Origin: Leptodactylus fallax
Lineage: Eukaryota > Chordata > Amphibia > Anura > Leptodactylidae
Direction of reading: 5' to 3'
Length of the DNA stretch: 64,000 nucleotides
Assembly: GCA_947044405.1 (NCBI GenBank)
Contig: CAMRHE010000035.1
Location: 7,785,501 to 7,849,500 of the forward strand
Position 1 is the first letter of the stretch. Each line of letters begins with the position of its first letter. Shown one piece after another: positions 11,776-22,229 of this stretch. The position numbers were made by a program, and so were the translations under genes. The notes under the pieces are model-generated. The model had not been told where the DNA came from. It saw only the letters and a program-made list of their open reading frames with translations, and did no database searches.

Positions 11776-11999
11776 GCTGAGGCCCCACGTTGCGGAAACG
11801 CAACGTTTTTCTTGCAGATTTTGCTGCAGTTTTTTGAGCCAAAGCCACGAATGGCTACAAAAGGAATAGGAAATATATAGGAAGCTTCTTATACATCTCC
11901 CTTCTGCTCAATCCACTCCTGGCTTTGGCTCAAAAAAGTAGCAAAATCTGCAACAAAAAAAGCTGTGTTTCTGAAACATGGGGCCTCATCCTTAGGGTG
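11773..11999. repeat. Fold-back MITE (AGCCAAAGCCAGG family), intact copy
   Basis: The ends CTAAGGCTGAGGCCCCA and TGGGGCCTCATCCTTAG are inverted with one mismatch, and complementarity continues inward through TTTTTTGAGCCAAAGCCA. The whole 225-bp element can fold on itself. Copies at 3922 and 33695 are less complete. Confidence 0.7.
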
Positions 12000-12490
12000 T
12001 TTCTTTTCGTGTGGTGATACACTGTGTACCCAGGTGCACAAATATAGCCAAATCCAGTTCCTCGGCACCAGTGTTGTCACTTTGGGGTAAGTGTGACACT
12101 CATTAATTCCTGGCTGTGGTTTTGCTTCTACTGCACTGCCAGGAATTAAAAGTGGCTGAAATTAATCCGTGTTTCACTTACAGAAAAGTGAAAGTACCGG
12201 CGGCCGGGGATGCAGCATCCAGGTACATAGTGTGTCACCATCATGCAGGTGTTACCTCACTCTGGTCCCAGTTATATACATTTACCACTAATTGCAGGTT
12301 ACACATGTACTTATATTGCTTCTAATGGGAAAGTACAGGTGTAATAAGGCAAATAGCAGTGAACGCATGTGGCTGGGAGCATAGTATGACAGCACCCCTA
12401 TGTTACGGTTTGTGCTATATGACTTTAGTGTAGGTGTCGTCATCCTTAAAATTATTGCTCAGCACTCCGAAGACCTCATCTTTGATTTTT
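12000..12490. other. Remaining hAT body or unassigned sequence
   Basis: Lies between the fold-back element and the piggyBac copy, inside the outer hAT element. No domain, array or terminal repeat was recognised. Confidence 0.35.
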
Positions 12491-12498
12491 TTATTTAA

Positions 12499-13756
12499 CC
12501 CTGCTGTTCTGTTCGGTTCTACTATACACATATAATGTTCCGGTCATTTTTGACCGGGCCTATTAAAGTCTGGATTTTTAACTAATTTAAGTGTTTTATT
12601 TGAATTTCTTTTGCATTATTATACTGTATGTGAACATGGTTGTTCATAAACAAATGAAAAATGAAATCAAAAACTTAATTTTTATTTTTTTTGTGTCAAA
12701 AAATGTTACATGGCCTTATTGCATTATTCATGCATATTGCACATTTGCACACAAAAAAAAAATCTTGATAAAAATGTAAACTATAACTAATAACATCAAA
12801 CTGTATGTAAATATATTTAAAAAAAAAAAAAAACAAACAAAAAAATAAAAAGTCTAGTTTTTTCTATATAAAATGTGAAATAAGGTTCAAGGTGCTAAAT
12901 TTACTGTTTGCATTTGTCACAAGTATAATTTACATGTCTTTTGCATAAGTACTTTGCTCATTTGCAACATATCACATTTGATTTGTGATTACTTGATGTT
13001 GGACAGAAGGCGCATCGTTTCCGTTTTAGGCTGGTTGCACTGCTGGTGGAGGCCGTGGGTATCGTCGCAGTGTAAAATCATGTCTGGCTTTCTGTCGTCT
13101 CGGTTACTGATTGCATTATCATGGTGCATTGTGCTCATCAGAATGACCTGTTTGTGTTTTTTGGGAACGTAAGAAACTACTGTTGTATCCTGAGTGAAAT
13201 AAAACGTAGAACTATAAACGTCTCTCTTACTGAGGATACCTTGCGGCAGTTCTGGCTTATTTTTTCTAACAGTACCCAGCATGGTCATTTTTCTTTTCAG
13301 CAACATCTGCCCCAGTTGGTGTGATGTAAAAAAATTGCCACATGTAACATTTCGTCCTTTGAGTCCATGTGGCAAATCCAAAACTACTCGCATACCTTGA
13401 TTTTTTTCAGCTCTTTCTCCAGGGTTTTTTCCTATGTATACCTGAGCGTTTACAGCGTATGAACTTTTGCTGTCGCACAGAGTCCATATTTTGATGCCAT
13501 ACTTTGCAGGCTTACTTGGAGATGGCTGGAGATTAGTATAAAAGACTATCGGTCAATTTTGACCGAACGGTACAAGTGTAAAAAAAGACGTGGAGCAAAA
13601 AGTAAACAAAAAATAAATAAATAAAAACTGCTATTAGTAAGAACCCCTCAAATGAGGAAAAGTCAATGAACCACAAGTTTCAGAACCGCATAATGAATAT
13701 TTAAAAAAATATCAAATTTCAAATTCGGTAATTTTTGACCGAACAGAACAGCAGGG
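12499..13756 (-). mobile_element. piggyBac element, internally deleted
   Basis: Perfect 18-base terminal inverted repeats (CCCTGCTGTTCTGTTCGG at the left, its complement at the right) are flanked by TTAA (12495-12498 and 13757-13760), the obligatory piggyBac target. GGTCA...TGACC palindromes lie near both ends (about 12543 and 13548). At 1258 bp it is roughly half the length of an autonomous element. Its transposase remnant is described separately. It interrupts the outer hAT element, so it is younger than that element. Confidence 0.92.
12905..13560 (-). pseudogene. piggyBac (PGBD-type) transposase, C-terminal part
   Basis: An open stretch of 134 codons (12989-13393) reads as the middle and C-terminal catalytic region of PGBD-type transposases. 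Visible family signatures are VVLDLPHGLKGRNVTC, DNFFTS-like GNFFTSHQLGQ, TMLGTVRKNKPELP, VSYVPKKHKQV and SNRDDRKPDMI. Homology continues upstream to about 13560 (AKYGIKIW, SYAVNAQVYIGK) and downstream in another frame to a cysteine-rich tail (YLCKRHVNYTCDKC) near 12915-12950. The N-terminal half is missing. Note GNFFTS where the family usually has an aspartate (DNFFTS), so a catalytic residue appears lost. Not functional. Confidence 0.88.
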
Positions 13757-14274
13757 TTAAATCAGCACAGCAAACAAAAAAGGTTGCCTACCCCTGCACT
13801 ATAGTACTGTCTTCAGGTGGTGAATACTAGTCCCAGGGACAGTAAGGTTATGCTAGATTACCATTGTAATATGTAGCCCACTATGGCATTGATTAGATCA
13901 TACAGTATCTCACAATTTTGTAATTATTTCATTATATATTTTCATGGGATACTGAAGATGTGACACTTTGATACAATCTAAAGTAGTCACTGTACAGCTT
14001 GTATAACATTGTAAATTTGTTGTGCCCTGAAAATCACTCAACACACAGCCATTAATATCTAAACCCCTGGCAACAAAAGTGAGTACACCCCTATGTCAAA
14101 ATTGACAAATTGTGCCCAGTTAGCTATTTTCTCTCCCCAGTGTCATGTGACTTGTTAGTGTTACAAGGTCTCAGTGTGAATGGGGAGAAGATGTCTTAAA
14201 TTTGGTGTTATCGCTCTCACACTCTCTCATACTGGTTACTGGAAGTACAGCATGGCACCTCATGCAAAGAACTC

Positions 14275-15215
14275 TTAAAAAAGAATAGTTGCTCTACATA
14301 AAGATGGCCTAGGCTATAAAAAGATTGCCAACACCCTGAAACTGAGCTGCAACACGGTGGCCAAGACCTTACAGCGGTTTAACAAGACGGGTTCCACTCT
14401 GAACAGGTCAACCAAAGAAGTCGAGTTCCTGTGCTCAGCATTATATCCAGAGGTTGTCTTTGCAAAATAGATGTATGAGTGCTGCTAGCATTGCTGCAGA
14501 AGTTAAAGGCGTGGAGGGTCAGTCTGTGCTCAGACCATACACCTCACACTGCATCAAATTGGTCTGCATGACTGTCGTCCCAGAAGGAAGCCTCTTCTAA
14601 AGATGAAGCACAAGAAAGCCAGCAAATAGCTTGCGAAAGAAAAGCAGACTAAGGACATGGATTACCATGTTCTGTGATCTGATGAGACCAAGATAAATTT
14701 ATTTGGTTCAAATGGTGTCAATCGTGTATGGCAGCAACCAGGTGAGAAGTAGAAAGACAAGTCTATCTTGCCTACAGTCAAGCATGGTGGTGGGAATTTC
14801 ATGGTTTGGGGCTGCAAAAGTTTCCTCCCACACTCCAAAGACATACTGATAGGGAATGTAGATTGTGAGCCCTATATGGGACAGTGACTGTCAATGTCTG
14901 TAAAGCACTGCGGAATATGATGGCGCTATACAAGTAAAATAAATAAATAACCCCAAAAACACTTCCAAGACGACCACTGCCTTGCTAAAGAAGCTGAGGT
15001 TAAAGGTGCTGGACTGGCCAAGCATATCTCCAGACCTAAACCCTGTAGGACGTCCTTAAATGGTAGATGGAGGAGCACAAGCTCTAATATCCACCAACTC
15101 TGTGATGTCGTCATGGAGGAGTGGAAGAGGATTCCAGTGGCAACCTGTGATGCTCTAGTGAGCTCCATGTCCAAGAGGGATAAGGCAGTGCTGGAAAATA
15201 ATGGTGGACACACAA
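14275..15215 (+). pseudogene. Tc1 transposase remnant
   Basis: In several frames one can read pieces of a Tc1 transposase: a helix-turn-helix region (VALHKDGLGYKKIANTLK-like, about 14290-14345), the first catalytic aspartate region near 14680 (SDETKINLFG), LPTVKHGGGNFMVWGC near 14770-14815, and, after the LINE-tail insertion, remnants of the SPDLNP region near 15030. Stops and frameshifts occur throughout. The protein would have cut and rejoined transposon ends; this copy cannot. Confidence 0.72.
14818..14951 (+). mobile_element. 5'-truncated CR1/L2-type LINE 3' tail
   Basis: Contains TAGATTGTGAGCC, GGGACAGTGACTGTCAATG, TGTAAAGCACTGCGGAATAT and GATGGCGCTATACAAGTAAA, then an AATAAATAAATAA tail. 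This layout is typical of the 3' untranslated end of CR1/L2-group LINEs. It interrupts the Tc1 transposase remnant. Confidence 0.7.
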
Positions 15216-15441
15216 AATATTGACACTTTGTACTCACGTTTGTTGCCAGAGGTTTATATGTTAATGGCTGTGTGTTGAGTGATTTTGATGGTACACCAAA
15301 TTTACACTATTATACAAGCTGTACACGGACTACTTTAGATTGTATCAAACTGTCATATTATCAGTGTTGTCCCACGAAAATATATAAAGACATAACTACA
15401 AAAATGTGAGGGCTGGTACTCACTTTTGGGAGATAATGTAT

Positions 15442-15997
15442 TGCAGGGAACAGCTCACACGGTGGGGGTTGGCAATGACAGAGTTCACACAGTCAGCGGG
15501 TTTCAAACTCCAACTGTGCTTTTATTTAGAAGTTCCAGCACAAAAAAACACTGTGCAAACAAAGCAAAACCTAAGCCTGTCCGGCTCTAGCTATACAGCA
15601 GCATGCCTCACTAATCCTAGTGCAGGCCCAAATACGTATCAGCAAGCAGACTGTGTATAACATCTACTCCAAGGGTGCTTTCTCTTACAGCCTGCCACTT
15701 GTCAGCCCTCCTTTTATCAGGCTTCCTTCCTCAGACAAGATTGACAGGAAGCCTCAGCTGAGAGCACCTGGGACTAGGGAAAAGCCCATAGTGGACTAGG
15801 GGTGTGGACTGAAAGACTCCCACTGCCAACCTGTCCTCCAGTCCAGAAAATCCAGCCCATGTAAGTTCAATAAAGAGCCTTAGCAGACTACGTTCTGCTA
15901 AAACATGTAACCTTCTGGATTTCCGTTAACCCGCCTGGCTGAGGAAACCAGGTGAGATATACACCCCATCCACCACTTTACCATACACTTTACCATA
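15442..15997 (-). mobile_element. Solo LTR of the Gmr1-like family at 36-42 kb
   Basis: The reverse complement matches the LTR at 36077-36649 along its length: GGTAAAGTG start, TGGATTTCCGTTA / ACGAGGTAACGGAAATCC region, TTCTGGACTGGAGGACAGG, GGAAGCCTGATAAAAGGAGG, and the end GTGAGCTGTTCCCTGCA. A 4-base duplication GTAT flanks it (15438-15441 and 15998-16001). The internal part has been lost by LTR-LTR recombination. It landed exactly at the right tip of the Tc1 element, so its target duplication includes the Tc1 flanking TA. Confidence 0.88.
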
Positions 15998-16001
15998 GTA
16001 T

Positions 16002-16500
16002 ATATCGGCCCATAAGGCTATGATAATGTCACACTGCCACCAGACATGCAGTAGGATGCCCACCAGTCAATGACAATGCTAACAGAGTTAGAGGGTTAAA
16101 TCTTTGAAAGAAGGCATCATATACTAACTATAATTTTATAGAGGCTTCAAGATGATTAACACATCTTAGTGCTAAATTGATAAACTATTTCCCATTTGTT
16201 TCTCACCAAAGACTTGGCCCAACTCTAAGGCCCCTTGTACACGACCATGTGCTAGTTCAGTGTGCTATCCGTGTTTTTCCCGGATAGCACACCGACCCAT
16301 TAATTTCTGTAAGTCCACGCACACGACCATATATTACATGGTTCCATGCACAGGCTGACAGTCAGGTCCGCAAAACTCAGAACATTTCCTATACCTGTCC
16401 GATTTTGCAGCCATGCTTCCATGGCTCCTATTCATCCATGTGCCGCCCCTGCACTGACTGTTCCATTCAGTCACGGCTGGCGGCTCATACACGTATCATG
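16002..16500. other. Unassigned, with a MITE-like stretch at 16230-16340
   Basis: GGCCCCTTGTACACGACCAT and CGCACACGACCATAT resemble the interspersed repeat at 7552 and 11520. An internal GCTATCCG...CGGATAGC palindrome is present. No coding sequence. Confidence 0.35.
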
Positions 16501-16970
16501 TACAGGAGGACACTGAAGAAGATAAGTCATATAATGGCCAGATACAGTCTTACTGCTCATGTACCCACAACTTATCCTGAAAAGTTAAATAAAATGGGTA
16601 CTATATACCACATATTCTGGACCTGTCCCATGCTCCGCCCTTTTTGGAGGGAGGTCAAGGTCATGATTGATTCTTTCTCCAGGGAGTCCCTCTAGATCCT
16701 TTGGTTTACCTTCTTAATTTGCTGCCGCGACTCCTTAGCAAGAAGTCGTCTAAGCTCTTTCTGTATATTTGCACTGCGACTAAAATGCTGGTGGCTCTCC
16801 ACTTGCAGAATGTACATCCCCCCATGGGTTCTGAGCTGGTGGCCTGTATCAAGGATGTTAGAAGTCTGGAGTTCCTCACTGCCACTCTCAACAATAAGGT
16901 GGAGGTCTTCCAGTCTATTTGGTCCCCTTGGGATACATATTGTAGCCTCCAAGGTCTCTGATCTCTCCTA
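16500..16970 (+). pseudogene. L1/Tx1-like LINE ORF2 C-terminal fragment
   Basis: In two frames the translation shows the C-terminal region that follows reverse transcriptase in Tx1-group L1 elements: a degenerate zinc-knuckle block (GTIYHIFWTCPMLRPFWREV, frame of 16405-16695), then after a frameshift LVYLLNLLPRLLSKKSSKL, ATKMLVALHLQ and FQSIWSPWDTY. The same block order appears at 48377-48700 in the longer LINE. No reverse transcriptase core is attached, and the PLE fragment starts directly after it. Confidence 0.65.
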
Positions 16971-16985
16971 CTCTTCACCTTCCTT

Positions 16986-17464
16986 TTGTCTTGTCTAATA
17001 GGATTTTATAGGTGTGGACTATCCAAATGCAGAGTTTGTAGACATGTGATAAAAACTTCTCAATTTGGCACACCTAGGGATTACAAGATTTATAAGATAA
17101 ACAGCTTCTTAAATTGCAATAGTCACTTTGTCATCTATATTATATTGTGTGATACAGTATATTTCATTTCATCTATGTAGGGTGTACTATTCGTGCTGTT
17201 AAAATGCGTATAGCAGAGCATCTGGTAGATTGTTGCAAAGAAATTGAGGATAACATGTCATCTGCCTCTAAGCATTTTATCCTGCATTACAAAGGAGATG
17301 TTTCCTCGTTTAAATTTTATGCCATAGAACATGTCCCCAGACCAGCCAGGGAAGGAGAAAGGCAGAAAATGGTTTTAAAGAGGGAAGCATTTTGGATATT
17401 AAAATTGGGAACTCGTTTCCTGGCAGGATTGAATATGAAGAGTGATATGGTTTATTTATATTAA
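16986..17464 (+). pseudogene. Penelope-like element GIY-YIG endonuclease end
   Basis: The first piece (to about 17178) reads CGLSKCRVCRHV, INSFLNCNSHFVIYIILC, which matches the cysteine motif and first half of the GIY-YIG domain of PLEs. After a short break the frame at 17204-17464 continues RIAEHLVDC, ASKHFILHYKGD, REAFWILKLGT, the second half of the domain. In between, TATGTAGGGTGTACT encodes the YVG-T equivalent of the YIG motif. The endonuclease nicks DNA for target-primed reverse transcription. This copy is broken and lacks its reverse transcriptase. A piggyBac-type MITE begins at its stop codon. Confidence 0.78.
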
Positions 17465-18279
17465 AGGGGTTTTCCGGGCAAAAAATATTTTTTCAAAAAA
17501 GGTCTGTTGGTGCTATTAATAGTTTAATCAATGCAAACAAATACCTTTAGCAGTGTTTTGAGTGATTTTTGGGGTTCTCAGTGAGCTCCTGGCATCTTCA
17601 GCATTTGTTTACATCCCTATCCCTTCCTGTGGTTTGTTTCCTACAAGTTCCATGATGTCTCACTTCTCCCACTCTCTCACTCACTGACCCTGTCCCTTTC
17701 TCACACACTCCCCCTCCCTGTTTCCCTAGCTAGCCCACCCACTACACCCTCAGCAGCCATCTTTAGACTCCTAGTTGTCACTCACACCACCTCTCTCTCA
17801 CTCACTGACCCCCTCCCTTACTAAAACTTTTATTGTGTTTAAAAATAACATTATTAATCCACTTATGTTTTATATTTTTTTCTACTATTCTTTGAAAATT
17901 TGCTCTTTTCCTCCCCCATAATCAGGTATTCAGCCGGATTCAGACTCAGCTGGAGGAGCCCATGCGCATAATGTCTACTCGCTGAATGCGAGCAGTCTGG
18001 GCTGGGAGACAATGCCAGCTCTGCGCAAGCGTGGTTCACGCGCGATTGTGCAAGCCAGCACCTCCCCAGCCTTCCCTCTCATGCCGGAATAGCAAGGGCG
18101 GTTCCTGACGTAACGGGTCAGGATATGAATTATACTGATGACCCGGTTAAAAATGTAGTCGCATGACCTACATATATTACTGTCTAAATATACAATATGT
18201 TAAATAAACATATATTAGCAAGTTGGAGGGGGGCATGGGGGACTTAGTTTAAAAATATTGATTTATACTGGACAACCCC
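17465..18279. mobile_element. piggyBac-type MITE, TTAA target
   Basis: The ends AGGGGTTTTCCGG and CTGGACAACCCCT are an imperfect inverted pair, flanked by TTAA at 17461-17464 and 18280-18283. It is 815 bp and encodes nothing. It separates the PLE endonuclease from what looks like the PLE 3' region. Similar ends occur at 34657-35234. Confidence 0.8.
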
Positions 18280-18283
18280 TTAA

Positions 18284-19554
18284 AGTTTCTATTTATGTTC
18301 ATAGTGTGTCTTCTAGAAGTCACATAACATTAAATTACATTTTAAAGTTTGTTCTCTATGGGATTTGATACATATATATACAGTATATTAAGTTAATAAA
18401 TATGCATTGAACTATCATATATACATACAATGATACAATGATTTAATAAATAGGCACCTATATATGTTTATTAATTGGTTTTATAGGTGGTTTATATGGA
18501 GTGCTTGTGGACGGCAATTTAGTGAACCAAAAGAGTATTCTAATTAATGTGGTTCGTTGAACTCAGAATTTAACATGGGAATTAAAGCCATGATTGAGAA
18601 TCTTTTGTGCAATGTGGGCCAAAATTTGGTGTTCGTATCAACAAATCCCAAGATTACAACGTGGGTTTAGTTTTAATTATTTTTAGTGGTATTCTTCTTG
18701 AAAAAATGCCCATCTAGGATAATGATGCATTGACCACTATTCAGATTTGTCATATAGATCTACCGGTTGTGATGTTGTTCATCCAGCGTGATTGGTCATG
18801 TGAATTTTCAATTGCCACAATTGGTTGTTACGGGTATATTGTAAACCAGTTTCACTTTGGTCCGGAGGATTACAATCCACTAAGTACACTTAATGTTCAT
18901 TTATGATATCTGTATATTGTATGCCGTTTAGATTATCCAGTTTATTTAAATGTACTGCTTTATGATGTCATCCATCTCACGTGACTGGTCACATGAGTTA
19001 GTAATGATTATACACCGATATGTTCTGTTGTTGAAATTTCCTGCGAGCCTACATAGGAAGTCATGTGATTTATCAGGTGACGTTTCTCTAGAGGATATCG
19101 CATTTCCGTCTTTAAGCAAGGAATACCAGCAATGGATTATTATCCTTGTGAGGTCTTTCATCGGAACATATGTATTCATATAAGGTGAGTTAATTGATGC
19201 ATTTGTCCATCTGATTTATTTACTGCTTTATTAGGAAGGGATTGAGACAGTGCTATAAAAACTTTTTGTTTTTGTTTTTTTTGCTTCTTGTTCTTGTTGT
19301 GGATATGCAATGTGGTTTGATAATATATTACTGCATATTTTGGTTTTAATATTATAAGATATGCTTTATTATGTCAAGTCTTTTGTCATGTAAAATAATT
19401 AGATAGTGCTGGATTTGGGTTTTGTCATGTTAATATTATTATTGCAATTCTTTGTCACTTTTGCTACGTATTTTGTAATTTACCTTTTTCATGTGATCAG
19501 AGGGGAGGGTTTGTTTGTGCTTTGAAAATGGAGAAGTTTGTTCACACAGTTCAT
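18284..19554 (+). repeat. Probable PLE 3' region
   Basis: No coding sequence is recognised. Two diverged direct copies of a block with CATGTGA / CACATGAG, ATTGGTCATG and GTTCATCC-type words lie near 18770 and 18965. The stretch ends at a decayed hammerhead-like motif at 19555, consistent with a PLE terminus. Attribution rests on position and that motif. Confidence 0.42.
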
Positions 19555-19607
19555 GCTATGACTAAGGGGTGTTATACTCCGAAATACATAAGCTTGTTCA
19601 CATGACA
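19548..19607 (+). ncRNA. Decayed hammerhead-like motif
   Basis: ATGACTA stands where CTGANGA is expected, followed by a good stem II (GGGGT with ACTCC around a GTTAT loop), then GAAATACATA in place of GAAAC-GC-GTH. TCATG and CATGA on the two sides can still pair as stem I. With two core changes it should not be active. Its shape links it to the motifs at 3383, 23481 and 60257. Confidence 0.45.
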
Positions 19608-20055
19608 TGAAGTTTACTCTATAACCCCATCGCGGTTTCCCAACAAGAAAGAGTTAATAAAATTTAGTCAATAAGTTATAGACACACAAAAATGGTGTCA
19701 TTACAAAATGCATCTCATCCTGCAAAAAAAAAAGTCCTTATATGGCTACATCACCAGAAAAAAAAAAAAATATATATATATAGTATGTACAATGTGAAGA
19801 CAAAAAACCCCAAAATCGCTAAATCATTAGAACATAACTGGCTGTGGCAGGAAAAAAATGTATAAGCTATGCAAGCATATATTAGGGTACACTCAAAATT
19901 TAGAGCTTACAGGGGAAAATAAACCAGTAACCCCCAGAGTGACCCCCCCAATCATAGGAGCTACTGGGGATATAGTAGGGAATTTGGTGTTCCCAGTGCA
20001 CTCCACACAGTTTACGTAGTCACTTTTCACCATCCATTGTGCATTCATGTCTGGG
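19608..20055. other. AT-rich DNA with A and TA tracts
   Basis: Contains A runs at about 19727 and 19757 and a short TA repeat. No coding sequence or element end was recognised. Confidence 0.4.
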
Positions 20056-20059
20056 ATAC

Positions 20060-22010
20060 TAATGCTTACTACACCCTTTGAGAAATTCTTTGAGGGGTGC
20101 AGTGTTCAAAATGGGGTCACTTCCTAGTGGATTCCACTTTTCTGGTACCTTAGAGATTCTGCAAACGTGACATATCATCCAGATATCAAAACCTAAATCT
20201 GTGCTCCGAAAGCCACATTGCGAGAAGGGAATGAGCTCCATGTGGTTTTTGGAGCACAGATTCAGATGGTTTGGCTTTTGGACATGTCATGACACTTTTG
20301 CAGAGCCCTAAAATGCCAGTAAAGTGGAATCCCCTGACATGTGACCCCATTTTGGAAACTACACCCCTGAAGGAATTTATCCAGAGGTACAGTGAGAAAT
20401 TTTAACCCCCATGTGTTGCATTAATTTATTTTCCAGAAATGAATACGCAGTTGATGGTGAAAGGTGAAAATGACAATTTTTCCAGGAATACGTAATTTCT
20501 GTGCATAATATGTTGTGCCCGGCTTGTGTCAGAGACGAACGTTCAAAAGCTGTTGTGCCCAGAATACTCACTTAATGATTGAGTGTGTGTCTCAGCTGAC
20601 ACAAGTTGGGCTCAACATATCAGGCACTGAAATGGAGTATCTCTGTAAAGATTGCAATTTTCACTTTTCATTATCAGCTGCACGTTCATTTCTGGAAATT
20701 AAATTAATGCAACACTCAAGGGTTAAAAATGCTTACTATGAAACTTGATAAATCCCTTCAGTGGTGTAGTTTCTGAAATGGGGTCACATGTCTGCAGAAT
20801 CCACTTTACTGACAAAAGAGGCATGACATCCAAAAACCAAACTGTCCTCCAAAAACCAAAATAGCGCTCTTTCCCTTCTGTGCCCAGATGTCCCCACTCA
20901 AACAGCAGTTTATACCCACATATGACATTAAGTACATTATCCTGCATATGACAGTGTCATACATGTGGGCATAAACTGTTGTTTGGGCACTCAGCAGGGT
21001 GCAGATGTGAAGGAGTGCTATGTGCTTTTGGACCGCAGATTTAGATTGTTGGTTTTTGGTCGCCATGTCATTTGCAGAGACTCTAAAATTGCCTCTGCGA
21101 AATGGGGTCACTTCTTAGGGAAATACAATTTACTCACACCTCCAGGGCTCTGCAAAAACAACATGGAATCCAGAAAGTCCCTCTAAGTCTATACTCCAAA
21201 ATCTAAAAAGCACAGTGTTCCTTCCCTTCTGAGCCCTGCTGTGTACCCAGGCAGCAGTTTACACCCACATACTGTATATAACTTTTTAGTACCCGGGATA
21301 GCCTACTTAATAGTTTTAGGAGTGCATGTCTCTTATGACAGAAAGTGGGCGCAACGTATTGGGCAATGAAATTGCATATTTCTTTAAAAATTTAAATTTT
21401 CACTTTGTACATTAATTTTTGGGAAGCACTCTTAGACACAAAATGATAATACCCCTTGAGAAATTCCTTGAGGAGTATTATTTCTAAAATGGGGTCACTT
21501 TTGAGGGGTTTCCATTGTACTGGTACTTTACCGACTCTGCAAATGCGACATGGCACCTAAACTATTCCAGCAAAATCTGCCCTCCAAAAGCCAAATAGCG
21601 CTCTTTCCATTCTGAGCACATCATGTACCCATACAGCAGTTTACAAGCACATATGGGCATGTCTGTGTTCAGGAGAAATTGTGTAACAAATTGTGGTGTG
21701 CTTTTTCTTTCTAATTAAATAGTAAATATAATTAAATAATAATATTTAAAAATATGGTGCTAAACGCATGGTTTATTGGAAAAATAATAATTTTTCATTT
21801 TTACATCCCAATGCTAATAGAATCTGTGAAACAAAATGCTCACCACACCCCTTGATAAATTATATAAGGGGTGTAGTTTCCAAAATGGGGTCACTTTTTG
21901 GGGGATTTCATTGTACTGTTACTTTAGGGGCTCTGCAAATGTGACATGGAACCCAAAATAGCCATGTCAGCCAAATAGCACTCTTTCCATTCTGAGCCCC
22001 ACCATGTACC
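20060..22010. repeat. Satellite-like array, ~400-bp period
   Basis: A block of the type CCCTTGAGAAATTC-TTGAGG-GT followed by AAAATGGGGTCACTT, a TACTGGTAC-T line, CTCTGCAAA-G-GACATGG and AAATAGCGCTCTTTCC recurs at about 20075, 20745, 21455 and 21850 on the plus strand and at about 20380 inverted. Spacings are near 355-400 or a multiple. Copies are well diverged. I take it as an old tandem segment of an interspersed repeat. Confidence 0.78.
20260..20840. repeat. Large imperfect palindrome within the array
   Basis: Arms of about 270 bases (roughly 20260-20535 and 20585-20840) are reverse complements with substitutions. Landmark pairs are GTGTTGCATTAATTTATTTT / AAATTAAATTAATGCAACAC and GTGACCCCATTTTGGAAACT / the complement near 20770. 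One repeat unit is thus inverted relative to its neighbour. Confidence 0.75.
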
Positions 22011-22112
22011 CATAAAGAGTGGGATGCTGGTGCAGAAATTATCCACAAAGAGGTGATAACCCTGGTCCAACAGTGGGTGCAGCAAATTGGAAGCCACCTT
22101 TCCTGTGGGCAC
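22010..22112 (-). pseudogene. piggyBac (PGBD-type) transposase scrap
   Basis: About 34 codons read VASNLLHPLLDQGYHLFVDN followed by FCTSIPLF, which matches the DNFYTS catalytic block of PGBD-type transposases, including the conserved aspartate. Nothing before or after continues the protein; the frame then runs into a unit of the neighbouring tandem repeat. Too short to function. Confidence 0.65.
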
Positions 22113-22229
22113 AGATCATTGAACCTATGCCCACAAGCTGTTAATGGCCAATCAGATTTGAAAGGTTAAATTAACATGAATTTTTTTTCCTAATTTATCT
22201 TGCCTAAATCTGAGGTGTGTTTTATAGTC

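Larger units (their letters stand above)
9501..13804. mobile_element. hAT-type element with nested insertions, 8-bp TSD
   Basis: The ends are CAGGGGTCGGCAACC (from 9509) and GGTTGCCTACCCCTG (to 13796), an inverted pair with one mismatch. They are flanked by identical octamers CACTATAG (9501-9508 and 13797-13804). Eight-base duplications and CAGGG-type ends are the signature of the hAT superfamily. No hAT transposase frame is seen, so this is a non-autonomous copy. The 4288-bp span is swollen by insertions: another hAT-type element, a fold-back element and a piggyBac copy. A same-family copy in opposite orientation lies at 49474-51693. Confidence 0.88.
13903..15438 (+). mobile_element. Decayed Tc1-like transposon
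   Basis: Long terminal inverted repeats of about 190-200 bases (about 13903-14095 and 15225-15438) share blocks such as TGATACAATCTAAAGTAGTC, CACTCAACACACAGCCATTAA and GGCAACAAA-GTGAGTAC. TA flanks both ends (13901-13902 and 15439-15440). The inside encodes a broken transposase and an inserted LINE tail (14818-14951). Many substitutions and stops show it is old. Confidence 0.87.

Noticed and set aside
16692..16998. Several overlapping frames on both strands
   Set aside because: Only the plus-strand reading matches the L1/Tx1 C-terminal region; the rest are shadows.
18946..19183. Open frames of equal length on both strands, suggesting a palindromic or overlapping gene
   Set aside because: The sequence is not self-complementary and neither translation has a recognisable domain. 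It lies in probable PLE 3' sequence.
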